Origin: Campylobacterales bacterium
GTDB taxonomy: Bacteria > Campylobacterota > Campylobacteria > Campylobacterales > Sulfurimonadaceae
Length of the DNA: 64,000 nt
Assembly: GCA_016938175.1 (NCBI GenBank)
Contig: JAFGVE010000039.1
Span: 1 to 64,000, forward strand
Reading direction: 5' to 3'
Within the stretch, counting starts at the first letter, position 1, and each line of letters starts with the position of its first letter. Below the pieces are notes generated by a model. It was not told where the DNA came from. It made no database searches and saw nothing but the letters and a program-made list of their open reading frames with translations. This document shows positions 24,784 through 32,283 of the stretch, one piece after another. Made by a program: the position numbers and the translations under genes.

Positions 24784-26537
24784 TGTCTCCAATACTTCCA
24801 GAAATATGGGAGAGGGTTTTAGAGCTTCTCGATATAGCCTTTCAACCAATACTAAATATCCACACCGGTAAAACATATGCTGTAGAGGCACTTTTACGAA
24901 ACTATGAAAACGCAGGATTTAGTTCTATCTTTGCACTTTTTGATGAAGTGTATGAGAACAACCTGCTTTACGCTTTTGACCTAGCTTTACGTGAAAAGAC
25001 ACTTAAAAAATTCACTCAGATTCCAGAATATGAAAATATAAAACTCTTTTACAACTTAGATAACCGTCTCTTTTTAATGCCGGATTTTTCTAGTGGTAAT
25101 ACAAAAGCAATTTTAAAAAAACTCAAAATTAAAAAAGAGAATATCTGCTTTGAAATCTCAGAACGTCATGAAATTGGTTCAACTATAAATCTTGAAAAGA
25201 TTGTGACGCACTACCAAGATGAAAACTTCTGTATAGCCATAGATGACTTTGGAATCGGATACTCAGGATATAAACTCCTCTACGATTCTACTCCAGATGT
25301 GATAAAAGTCGACAGATTTTTCTTGCAAAATATAGAAAAAGATGCGAAAAAACAACTTATGCTCCGCAGTATAGTCAACCTTGCAATCCAACTAGGAATT
25401 CAAGTTATTGCTGAGGGTGTAGAGACAAAAGCAGAACTTCTCATGTCTAAAGATATAGGGTGCCATTTAGTACAAGGCTATCTTATACAAAGACCAACAC
25501 AAAAATCAGATGAGATACTCCAAGAGTATTCAAACGTCATAGAAGTACTTAAATCTTCCAAACGTAATCAAAATCATGCTGCAAAAATAGAACACCAACT
25601 TGAAAAGATAGAACCTCTACATAAAAGTGCAACAATGAAAGAGGTTATACGTTACTTTAAAGAGCACAAAAATATAGAGGTCGTTCCTGTACTCAACTCG
25701 AAAGATGAGCCAATGGGCATACTTTATGAAAAAGATATAAAAGAGTACCTCTATTCGCCTTTTGGTATCTCTATTTTACAAAACGACACCACTGGTAAAT
25801 CAAAATTAAAAAACTTCATTATCGAAGCACCGCAAATAGATGTCCATAGTGATATTACACGTATTATTGAACTCTATGCAAACAATCCACAATCGGCAGG
25901 AATCATAGTTACAAGCAACTCTCTGTATGTCGGTTTTCTCTCGGCTCGCGCCATTATTAACATCATGAATGAAGAGAATCTCATAGTTGCACGTGATCAA
26001 AATCCGCTTACAAAACTACCTGGAAACAGACTTATAGAAAACTATCTAAGTGACGTTTCACACGCTGATGAATCCTATATGCTCTGCTATTTCGACCTTG
26101 ATAACTTCAAAGCCTATAATGACATTTACGGTTTTAGAAATGGTGATAGAGTGATTCAACTCTTTGCAGATACACTCCGTACAACGCTTCCAGCAGTTTT
26201 TTTTAAAGCGCATATTGGAGGAGATGATTTTTTTGTAGCGAATAAAGTCCATAAAGAGAGTGGTGTTTGCCAGGAGTATATTCGAGATGTCATAGACGCA
26301 TTTTGTGCAAATGTCAGAGAGTTTTACTCAAAGGAGGATCAAATTCGCGGACACATTATCTCCAAGGATAGAGAAAACCAAACTAAAGAGTTTCCACTCC
26401 TGAGTGTAAGTGCTTCAATAATCATTACAAATCCCCAAAGCTTTTACAACACAAATATGCTCAACGAAATCCTCTCAATACAAAAAAAAGTTGCCAAGAG
26501 TGAGGCTCAGCATATAGCTATGAGTTCCATTATCTAG
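24783..26537 (+). CDS. EAL-CBS-GGDEF cyclic-di-GMP protein, probably a phosphodiesterase
   Basis: The 584-residue cytoplasmic protein starts with an EAL domain (about 15-255) that keeps the key motifs: AVEALLRNY, CFEISERHE, AIDDFGIGYSG, VIKVDRFF, VIAEGVET and LVQGYLI. A CBS pair follows (about 280-400), then a GGDEF domain (about 410-580) whose signature is HIGGDDFFV instead of GGDEF and lacks the RxxD inhibitory site. So it most likely hydrolyses c-di-GMP, with the GGDEF part as a regulatory or GTP-binding domain and CBS domains sensing a nucleotide. It is co-transcribed with the OlsF-like gene (1-base overlap) and would be induced by phosphate starvation, as the c-di-GMP phosphodiesterase RapA is in Pseudomonas fluorescens. 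Confidence 0.82.
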   Translation: MSPILPEIWERVLELLDIAFQPILNIHTGKTYAVEALLRNYENAGFSSIFALFDEVYENNLLYAFDLALREKTLKKFTQIPEYENIKLFYNLDNRLFLMPDFSSGNTKAILKKLKIKKENICFEISERHEIGSTINLEKIVTHYQDENFCIAIDDFGIGYSGYKLLYDSTPDVIKVDRFFLQNIEKDAKKQLMLRSIVNLAIQLGIQVIAEGVETKAELLMSKDIGCHLVQGYLIQRPTQKSDEILQEYSNVIEVLKSSKRNQNHAAKIEHQLEKIEPLHKSATMKEVIRYFKEHKNIEVVPVLNSKDEPMGILYEKDIKEYLYSPFGISILQNDTTGKSKLKNFIIEAPQIDVHSDITRIIELYANNPQSAGIIVTSNSLYVGFLSARAIINIMNEENLIVARDQNPLTKLPGNRLIENYLSDVSHADESYMLCYFDLDNFKAYNDIYGFRNGDRVIQLFADTLRTTLPAVFFKAHIGGDDFFVANKVHKESGVCQEYIRDVIDAFCANVREFYSKEDQIRGHIISKDRENQTKEFPLLSVSASIIITNPQSFYNTNMLNEILSIQKKVAKSEAQHIAMSSII

Positions 26538-26543
26538 AAGAGG

Positions 26544-27278
26544 CTACTTTTTTACCTCTTCATCGATAAAATGTGCAATTGCTTCTTTAATATTTGCCAG
26601 TTTATTAGGATTACCCTGTAGGTTTTGAAAGTGTATGGATGGATCTTGACCCTCCTCTATACGTAAGTCAGCTATCTTAGAGCAGACTTGTAAAAAGACC
26701 TCATAAGGAACATCATCACCACGCTTTAAAAAATATATAGCCCTTTGTAGAGAAACAAAAGGATTTTTACTCACTTGACTTAAGTGGTTTATCCGTGTAT
26801 TAATGTAATTGACAAACTCTAAACGCATATCACAAGCGACAATCGTAAAGAGTCTTTTTTTCGTATTGTAGTTACACTCAAAAGCTATTTTCGTAGAGTC
26901 AAAGTCAAAACCATCTACAAGTTCTTTAAGGGTTGCATCTTGAAAACGTTCTCTATACACAAGCTGATAGAGGTCATTTTTATAGCGGTATGTGTAAGAG
27001 TTATTTTCATACTCGAAGTAGTCTTGATTCATCGCATTATTTATCATTTCTCTGTCTTCGCTTTTAGGAAAAAACATATCTAAATCTCTAAAAGTATCTG
27101 CCTTGAGACATGAACCTGCCAGATAAAATTTTATATCTGTTTTGGGAATATGCTTAATAATAAGCCTTTGAAAAAAGATATTTATTTTAATAGCGATACT
27201 ATCTAAACGATAGTCCAAAAGTGAAGCTTGATCGTATGAAAGCCACTCTTCATACTCTTTAAAAAAATCGTAAATCAT
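26544..27278 (-). CDS. Nucleotidyltransferase-like protein of unknown function
   Basis: A 244-residue soluble protein. The segment FYLAGSCLKADTFRDLDMFF (about residue 52-70) has the G-S-x(n)-D-x-D pattern of the nucleotidyltransferase fold, with DLD as the likely metal-binding pair; a third acidic residue may lie in VACDMRLEF. No substrate can be named. It is convergent with the EAL-CBS-GGDEF gene (6-base gap; the two gene ends share a 7-bp inverted repeat at 26537-26561) and has its promoter in the gap shared with glnA. Confidence 0.55.
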   Translation of the reverse strand: MIYDFFKEYEEWLSYDQASLLDYRLDSIAIKINIFFQRLIIKHIPKTDIKFYLAGSCLKADTFRDLDMFFPKSEDREMINNAMNQDYFEYENNSYTYRYKNDLYQLVYRERFQDATLKELVDGFDFDSTKIAFECNYNTKKRLFTIVACDMRLEFVNYINTRINHLSQVSKNPFVSLQRAIYFLKRGDDVPYEVFLQVCSKIADLRIEEGQDPSIHFQNLQGNPNKLANIKEAIAHFIDEEVKK

Positions 27279-27366
27279 CCTCTACTCCAGATGTCAAACT
27301 AAGGTAAAAAAGACATTATACACCAACAATGTGACGAAATATCCCAAAAGGAACAGAGAATAAAAA

Positions 27367-27383
27367 TGATTAATTTTTAATCA
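27367..27383. repeat. 7-bp inverted repeat upstream of glnA
   Basis: TGATTAA (27367-27373) and TTAATCA (27377-27383) flank TTT. It is centred about 75 bases ahead of the glnA start codon, upstream of a TATACT -10 box at 27416-27421. It might be a regulator site; no factor can be assigned. Confidence 0.35.
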
Positions 27384-27415
27384 ATCATTTTAAGCAATGA
27401 TAGGGTGAAATCAGC

Positions 27416-27421
27416 TATACT
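27416..27421 (+). promoter_or_regulatory. -10 box of glnA
   Basis: TATACT at 27416-27421, 28 bases ahead of the start codon and followed by the strong ribosome-binding site CAGGAG. No clear -35 and no sigma-54 GG-GC element is seen. Confidence 0.5.
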
Positions 27422-27449
27422 TGTACAAATTATATTTCAGGAGAATTAG

Positions 27450-28880
27450 ATGGGAAAATTTGTAAACAGTGTTGAAGAATTTTTTACATTTTGTGAAGAA
27501 AATGACGTTCAGTTTGTAGACTTTAGATTTACAGACATTAAAGGTGCATGGCACCACATTAGCTATAGAATGAGTGCAGTTACAACAGCACAACTTGAAA
27601 ATGGTCTTCCGTTTGACGGTTCTTCTATTGAAGCTTGGCAGCCAATTAACAAGTCAGACATGTTACTTAAAGTAGATATTGGTACTGCATTCCTTGATCC
27701 ATTTACTGCAGATCCAACTGCCGTAGTATTCTGTGATGTTTATGACATTTACAAAGGTCAAGCATATGAAAGATGTCCACGTTCAATTGCAAAAGCTGCT
27801 CTTAAACACGCTGAATCTTTAGGTATTGCAGATGCTGCATACTTTGGTCCTGAAAATGAATTTTTTATGTTCGACTCAGTAACTTTCACAGACAGCATTA
27901 ACGAAGCTGGTTACAAAGTTGATACTGAAGAGGGTGAGTGGAATTCAGGTAATCCATACCCAGAATCTTACAATACTGCTCACAGACCAGGTACTAAGGG
28001 TGGTTATTTCCCAGTAGCTCCAACTGACAGTGCTGTTGACATTCGTGCTGAGATGATGCAAGTTTTAGAGCAAGTTGGTCTTGAAGTTGTTCTTGGACAC
28101 CACGAAGTTGCACAAGGTCAACACGAAATCGGTATCGTTTTCTCTGACATCATCGGTGCAGCAGATAACGTACAAAAATACAAATATGTTGTAAAAATGG
28201 TTGCTCACCTTAACGGTAAAACAGCTACATTTATGCCAAAACCACTTTTTGGAGACAACGGAAACGGTATGCACGTTCACCAATCTTTATGGAAAGACGG
28301 TAAAAACCTTTTCTACAAAGAGGGAGCATACGGTAACCTTTCAGAAATGGCTCTTAACTACATTGGTGGTATCTTTAAACACGCTCGTGCAGTTGCTGCG
28401 TTTACTAACCCAACAACTAACTCGTACAAAAGATTACTTCCAGGCTTTGAGGCTCCAAGTATTTTAACTTTCTCATCTCAAAACCGTTCGGCTTCATGTC
28501 GTATTCCTTATGGTGCAGGTGAAAAAGCTACTCGTATTGAGATGCGTTTCCCGGACTCAACTGCTTGTCCATACCTTGCATTTGCAGTTATGATGATGGC
28601 TGGACTTGACGGTATCCAAAACAAAGAAGTACCAATCGGTCCAATGGATGAAGATTTATTTGAACTTTCTCTTGATGAAATTCGTGCAAAAAAAATCCCT
28701 CAAATGCCACACACTCTTCGTGGTTCTCTTGAGGCACTTATTCGCGACAATGAGTTCTTACAACCAGTATTTACTCAAGAGTTCATTGAAGCATACCAAC
28801 ACTACAGATTTGAGCGTGATGTATGGCCAGATGAAGGTCGTCCAACTGCTTACGAGTTTAAAACAACTTACCAGTGTTAA
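27450..28880 (+). CDS. glnA: Type I glutamine synthetase
   Basis: The 476-residue enzyme makes glutamine from glutamate, ammonia and ATP in the cytoplasm. Family motifs are complete: [19 protein letters not shown], the [11 protein letters not shown] metal site, [10 protein letters not shown], the arginine motif [11 protein letters not shown] and RIEMRFPD. The loop that carries the adenylylation Tyr in E. coli (NLYDLPPEE) reads DLFELSLDE here, with Phe, so control by adenylylation is unlikely. The gene is single, with its own promoter, and ends in a strong terminator. Length and motifs fit GSI type enzymes of Campylobacterota. Confidence 0.97.
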   Translation: MGKFVNSVEEFFTFCEENDVQFVDFRFTDIKGAWHHISYRMSAVTTAQLENGLPFDGSSIEAWQPINKSDMLLKVDIGTAFLDPFTADPTAVVFCDVYDIYKGQAYERCPRSIAKAALKHAESLGIADAAYFGPENEFFMFDSVTFTDSINEAGYKVDTEEGEWNSGNPYPESYNTAHRPGTKGGYFPVAPTDSAVDIRAEMMQVLEQVGLEVVLGHHEVAQGQHEIGIVFSDIIGAADNVQKYKYVVKMVAHLNGKTATFMPKPLFGDNGNGMHVHQSLWKDGKNLFYKEGAYGNLSEMALNYIGGIFKHARAVAAFTNPTTNSYKRLLPGFEAPSILTFSSQNRSASCRIPYGAGEKATRIEMRFPDSTACPYLAFAVMMMAGLDGIQNKEVPIGPMDEDLFELSLDEIRAKKIPQMPHTLRGSLEALIRDNEFLQPVFTQEFIEAYQHYRFERDVWPDEGRPTAYEFKTTYQC

Positions 28881-28886
28881 GCCTTG

Positions 28887-28907
28887 GTGGGAGAGACTCT
28901 CTCCCAC
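28887..28907 (+). terminator. glnA rho-independent terminator
   Basis: GTGGGAGAG (28887-28895) pairs perfectly with CTCTCCCAC (28899-28907) around a 3-base loop, followed by a long pyrimidine stretch with several T-runs to about 28945. It begins 6 bases after the glnA stop codon. Confidence 0.9.
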
Positions 28908-28974
28908 ATCTTTTCCTTTCTTCTTTTTTCTTTTTAACTTTTCTCTAAAACCGCTCAAAATATCAAAATTTTGT

Positions 28975-28980
28975 TATAAT
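28975..28980 (+). promoter_or_regulatory. -10 box immediately before the kinase gene
   Basis: TATAAT at 28975-28980 ends 8 bases before the first ATG at 28989. Transcription would begin at or just before that ATG, so either the mRNA is leaderless or translation starts further in, at ATG 29046. Confidence 0.5.
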
Positions 28981-28988
28981 AATTCATT

Positions 28989-29942
28989 ATGAATGTGAAT
29001 CCTTTTGGTAAGCCTACCGTAAAAATCAAACGTCGTAAGAATCCTATGGGTGAGTATGCACACCTCTCTACACCTGAACTTTTAGAAGCTGTAAAAAAGA
29101 GTGCACACTCTCCTCATAGAGCAGACTTAGATATGCTTTTAAGCGTTTTCTTAGAGCGTTATGATGCCCGTCAAAAAGAACTTGACACACTCAACAAAGA
29201 ACTCGAAGAACGTATTGCACAAGAAGTACGTGCCGCAAAAGCAAATCATAAACGTTATGAACAGCAGGCAAAAATGGCTGCCATGGGTGAGATGATGGAT
29301 GCAGTAGCCCATCAATGGAAACAACCACTTAATGCCATTTCCATGATGTCAGACATACTTGTTAGCGACTTTTCAAGTGGCATAGTTGATGAAGCCTACA
29401 TAGAAGAACTCTCACAAGACACTCAAGCACAAATAGAACATATGGTCACAACACTAAGTGAATTTAGAAACTTTTTTAGACCTAAAGAGACAAGAGAGAG
29501 TTTTGGTATTAAACGTTCCCTCTCTTCTGTGCTGATTCTCATTAATGATGAGTTTATAAAAAACAACATCAACATCCACATAGAGAGTGATAAAGAGGTT
29601 CTTATTTACGGAATAGAGAATGAATTTAAACATCTTGTTCTCAATATTTTAAACAATGCAAAAGATGCTTTTAACGAAAGAGAGATTAAAGAGCGTGATA
29701 TTTTCATTAACTTCGAACAAGCAAACGAGTGTATAAAACTACAGATTAGAGATAATGCAGGTGGTATACCCACAAGTGTAATTGACCGGATTTTTCAACC
29801 AGAAGTAACCACTAAGACCAATGGGCAAGGAACTGGAATCGGTCTCTATATGAGTACACAAATTGCCAATAAACTCGGCGGTGAACTCAGTGTTAAAAAT
29901 GTTCAAAACGGTGCTGCCTTTACTCTCAAAGTTCCTCTCTAA
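28989..29942 (+). CDS. Soluble sensor histidine kinase
   Basis: A 317-residue kinase without membrane helices or a recognisable sensor domain. A coiled coil (about 55-90) leads to the dimerisation helix with the phosphoacceptor in MAAMGEMMDAVAHQWKQPLN, a form very common in Campylobacterota, and an ATPase domain with NILNNAKDAF, DNAGGIP and GTGIGLYMSTQIA. No response regulator is adjacent, so its partner is unknown. ATG 28989 lies only 8 bases from a TATAAT box; ATG 29046 (MGEYAHL) is the other candidate start and would shorten the protein by 19 residues. Confidence 0.85.
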   Translation: MNVNPFGKPTVKIKRRKNPMGEYAHLSTPELLEAVKKSAHSPHRADLDMLLSVFLERYDARQKELDTLNKELEERIAQEVRAAKANHKRYEQQAKMAAMGEMMDAVAHQWKQPLNAISMMSDILVSDFSSGIVDEAYIEELSQDTQAQIEHMVTTLSEFRNFFRPKETRESFGIKRSLSSVLILINDEFIKNNINIHIESDKEVLIYGIENEFKHLVLNILNNAKDAFNEREIKERDIFINFEQANECIKLQIRDNAGGIPTSVIDRIFQPEVTTKTNGQGTGIGLYMSTQIANKLGGELSVKNVQNGAAFTLKVPL

Positions 29943-29965
29943 CAAAAACATAACAACAAATTCGA

Positions 29966-30008
29966 TATAATCGCGAAATTAATAACAGATGTAAGAGTGT
30001 GTTATTAA
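29966..30008 (+). promoter_or_regulatory. leuA promoter and leader inverted repeat
   Basis: TATAAT at 29966-29971 is the likely -10 box. In the leader a 9-bp inverted repeat, TTAATAACA (29979-29987) and TGTTATTAA (30000-30008), flanks a 12-base loop just after the expected transcription start, with the ribosome-binding site AAAGGA further on. It could be an operator or an mRNA stem. Confidence 0.45.
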
Positions 30009-30033
30009 AAATTTCAAGTTAAAAGGATTCATT

Positions 30034-31692
30034 ATGAATCACATTCCTACAGGTAAGTATAAACCTTATCCTACAATAGAGTTGCCAGATCGTACTTGGC
30101 CAAACAATACTATTACACACGCTCCAAAATGGTGTAGTGTTGATTTAAGAGATGGAAATCAAGCGCTTATCAACCCTATGTCAATGGAGAAAAAACTTGA
30201 ATTTTTTGCACTCTTACTCAAACTCGGTTTCAAAGAGATAGAGGTTGGTTTTCCATCAGCTTCCAAAGTTGAATTTGACTTTTTACGCCGTTTAGTTGAT
30301 GATAAACTCATTCCTGATGATGTAACAATTCAAGTACTTGTACAAGCAAGAGAGCACTTAATTGAACGTACATTTGAGGCACTAAAAGGTGTTAAAAAAG
30401 CAACTGTTCACCTTTATAATTCAACTTCTGTAGCACAAAGAAAAATTGTCTTTGCTAAAACGCAAGATGAGATTATAGAGCTTGCATTAGAGGGTGTTGA
30501 ACTTGTCAAAAAGTATGAAGCACAACATGATGGAGAGATATTTTTAGAGTATTCTCCTGAGAGTTTTACTGGTACAGAGTTAGAGTTTGCAGCACGCATC
30601 TCAAACGCAGTTACAAAAGCATGGGGAGTCTCGGCGACAAGAAAGGTAATTATTAACCTTCCTGCAACAGTTGAGATGGCAACACCAAATATCTATGCAG
30701 ACCAAATTGAGTGGATGTCTCGTCACTTAGACAATAGAGAAAATGTCATTATCTCTACGCATACACACAATGACAGAGGAACATCTGTAGCGGCAACTGA
30801 ACTTGCACTTCTTGCAGGAGCGGACAGAGTTGAGGGAACACTTTTGAGTAATGGAGAGAGAACAGGAAATGTAGACATTATCACTCTTGCACTTAACATG
30901 ACAACACAGGGTGTAGACTCAAAACTTGACTTTAAAGATATTGCAGAAGTTTTAGATGTTGTTGAACGTTGTACAGAGATGGAGACGCATGCACGCCACC
31001 CTTATGTCGGAGAGCTTGTTTACACTGCATTTTCAGGTTCACACCAAGACGCGATTAATAAAGGACTTGCATATCAAAAAGCAAAAGAGGACAACTTCTG
31101 GGAAGTACCTTATTTACCAATTGATCCAAGTGATGTTGGTAGAAGCTATGAGAGTATTATTCGTATTAATTCCCAATCTGGGAAAGGTGGTGTAGCCTAT
31201 ATTTTAGAAAAAAACTATGGCTATCAACTACCAAAGACAATGCACCCAGAAGTTGGACAAATAGTACAGGCACAAACTGACATAGAAGGAAGAGAACTGA
31301 GTGCAGCTGAGATTTATGCGATTTTTGAAAAAACCTATTTTTATCCTCAAGAGCATATCAGTTTTGTACATGTTAAACTCTCTTCAAAAGATGGTCTCTC
31401 AAAGTGCACGCTTACATATAAGTATAATGGCAAAGAGATAACTGCGACAGGCAATGGCAATGGTCCTATAGATGCATGCAAACATGCACTTATGAAGGAC
31501 TATAAAAACGAGTTTTCTATAAAATCGTACGCAGAACACTCTTGCGGTGACTCAAGTGAAGCAAAAGCAGTAGCGTATATAGAAATACATACAAAAGAGG
31601 TTTACTCACGCTTTGGTGTGGGTGAGGACAATAACATTGCCACAGCATCCATAAAGGCAATGTTTTGTGCGCTTAATAGAACATTTTCATAA
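30034..31692 (+). CDS. leuA: 2-isopropylmalate synthase
   Basis: A 552-residue enzyme of the long LeuA type found in yeast and actinobacteria. It joins acetyl-CoA and 2-oxoisovalerate in the first committed step of leucine synthesis. The catalytic barrel has the metal-binding motif WCSVDLRDGNQAL near residue 35 and STHTHNDRGTSVAATELAL with the His-x-His pair near 240; the C-terminal LeuA dimer domain for leucine feedback runs from about 430 to 552. The gene has its own promoter, and the next gene follows after 12 bases. Confidence 0.95.
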   Translation: MNHIPTGKYKPYPTIELPDRTWPNNTITHAPKWCSVDLRDGNQALINPMSMEKKLEFFALLLKLGFKEIEVGFPSASKVEFDFLRRLVDDKLIPDDVTIQVLVQAREHLIERTFEALKGVKKATVHLYNSTSVAQRKIVFAKTQDEIIELALEGVELVKKYEAQHDGEIFLEYSPESFTGTELEFAARISNAVTKAWGVSATRKVIINLPATVEMATPNIYADQIEWMSRHLDNRENVIISTHTHNDRGTSVAATELALLAGADRVEGTLLSNGERTGNVDIITLALNMTTQGVDSKLDFKDIAEVLDVVERCTEMETHARHPYVGELVYTAFSGSHQDAINKGLAYQKAKEDNFWEVPYLPIDPSDVGRSYESIIRINSQSGKGGVAYILEKNYGYQLPKTMHPEVGQIVQAQTDIEGRELSAAEIYAIFEKTYFYPQEHISFVHVKLSSKDGLSKCTLTYKYNGKEITATGNGNGPIDACKHALMKDYKNEFSIKSYAEHSCGDSSEAKAVAYIEIHTKEVYSRFGVGEDNNIATASIKAMFCALNRTFS

Positions 31693-31704
31693 GGTAGACC
31701 GTAG

Positions 31705-32280
31705 ATGTCACAATACACACTTAGTATAAAAGCGAATAACCACCGTATTTATCAGTGCCCTTTTTCAAAAAAAGAGGCACTGCTTCAAGAGCTTATAAAA
31801 GAGTACCCTGCAACGAACATCATAGTTTTTGCAGGGGAACACACAGAATCGATTGCAAAAAAGATTACAGACCCATATGTAAAAGTTCTAGAAGATAGAG
31901 CACTTGTAGATGAAAAAGAGCTAAGCACAGAGATAGTTATAAGCTATTCCTTACCACAAAAAGCTATAGTCTATACTGCCCGTGCTTCAAAAGCGACACA
32001 CAAAGCCTTTCTTTTACTAGATGAGAGCGAGCAAAAAGAGCTACATGCAGTAGAGATGCTTTTAGGTCGCGCCATAAAACAAGATACTAAAGCTGGGTAT
32101 GAGTATGAAGTAAAAGAGAAGCCAGTTACAAAACAGGAGCGTCAAGAGAAACGTACTGCCTTTGCAAACAAGGCAAAAGCTTCTAAAAATGAAAAGTACT
32201 CTAAAGGAAAAAATTCTAAAAGAGAGAAGGCACCAAAAAAAGAGCCTCGTAAAATACAAATAAAAGCTAAAAAGAGTTAA
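31705..32280 (+). CDS. Degenerate DEAD-box helicase C-domain protein with basic tail
   Basis: This 191-residue protein resembles only the second RecA-like domain of RNA helicases: a strand IIVFAGEHTESIAKKI, then VISYSLPQKAIVYTARASKATHKAFLLL, which lines up with the VINYDLPxxxxxYxHRIGRTGR region, and EQKELHAVEMLLGRAIK, which matches the end of that domain. Motif VI arginines are not conserved and the whole first domain with the ATP site is missing, so helicase activity is not expected. The last 50 residues are mostly Lys, Arg, Ser and Ala, which suits RNA binding. It follows leuA by 12 bases and converges with the PBP1A gene. Confidence 0.65.
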   Translation: MSQYTLSIKANNHRIYQCPFSKKEALLQELIKEYPATNIIVFAGEHTESIAKKITDPYVKVLEDRALVDEKELSTEIVISYSLPQKAIVYTARASKATHKAFLLLDESEQKELHAVEMLLGRAIKQDTKAGYEYEVKEKPVTKQERQEKRTAFANKAKASKNEKYSKGKNSKREKAPKKEPRKIQIKAKKS

Positions 32281-32283
32281 CTT

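Noticed and set aside
26537-26561. 7-bp inverted repeat at the meeting point of the EAL gene and the nucleotidyltransferase gene as terminator
   Set aside because: It lies inside coding ends with an 11-base loop and no T-run after it; too weak for a separate call.
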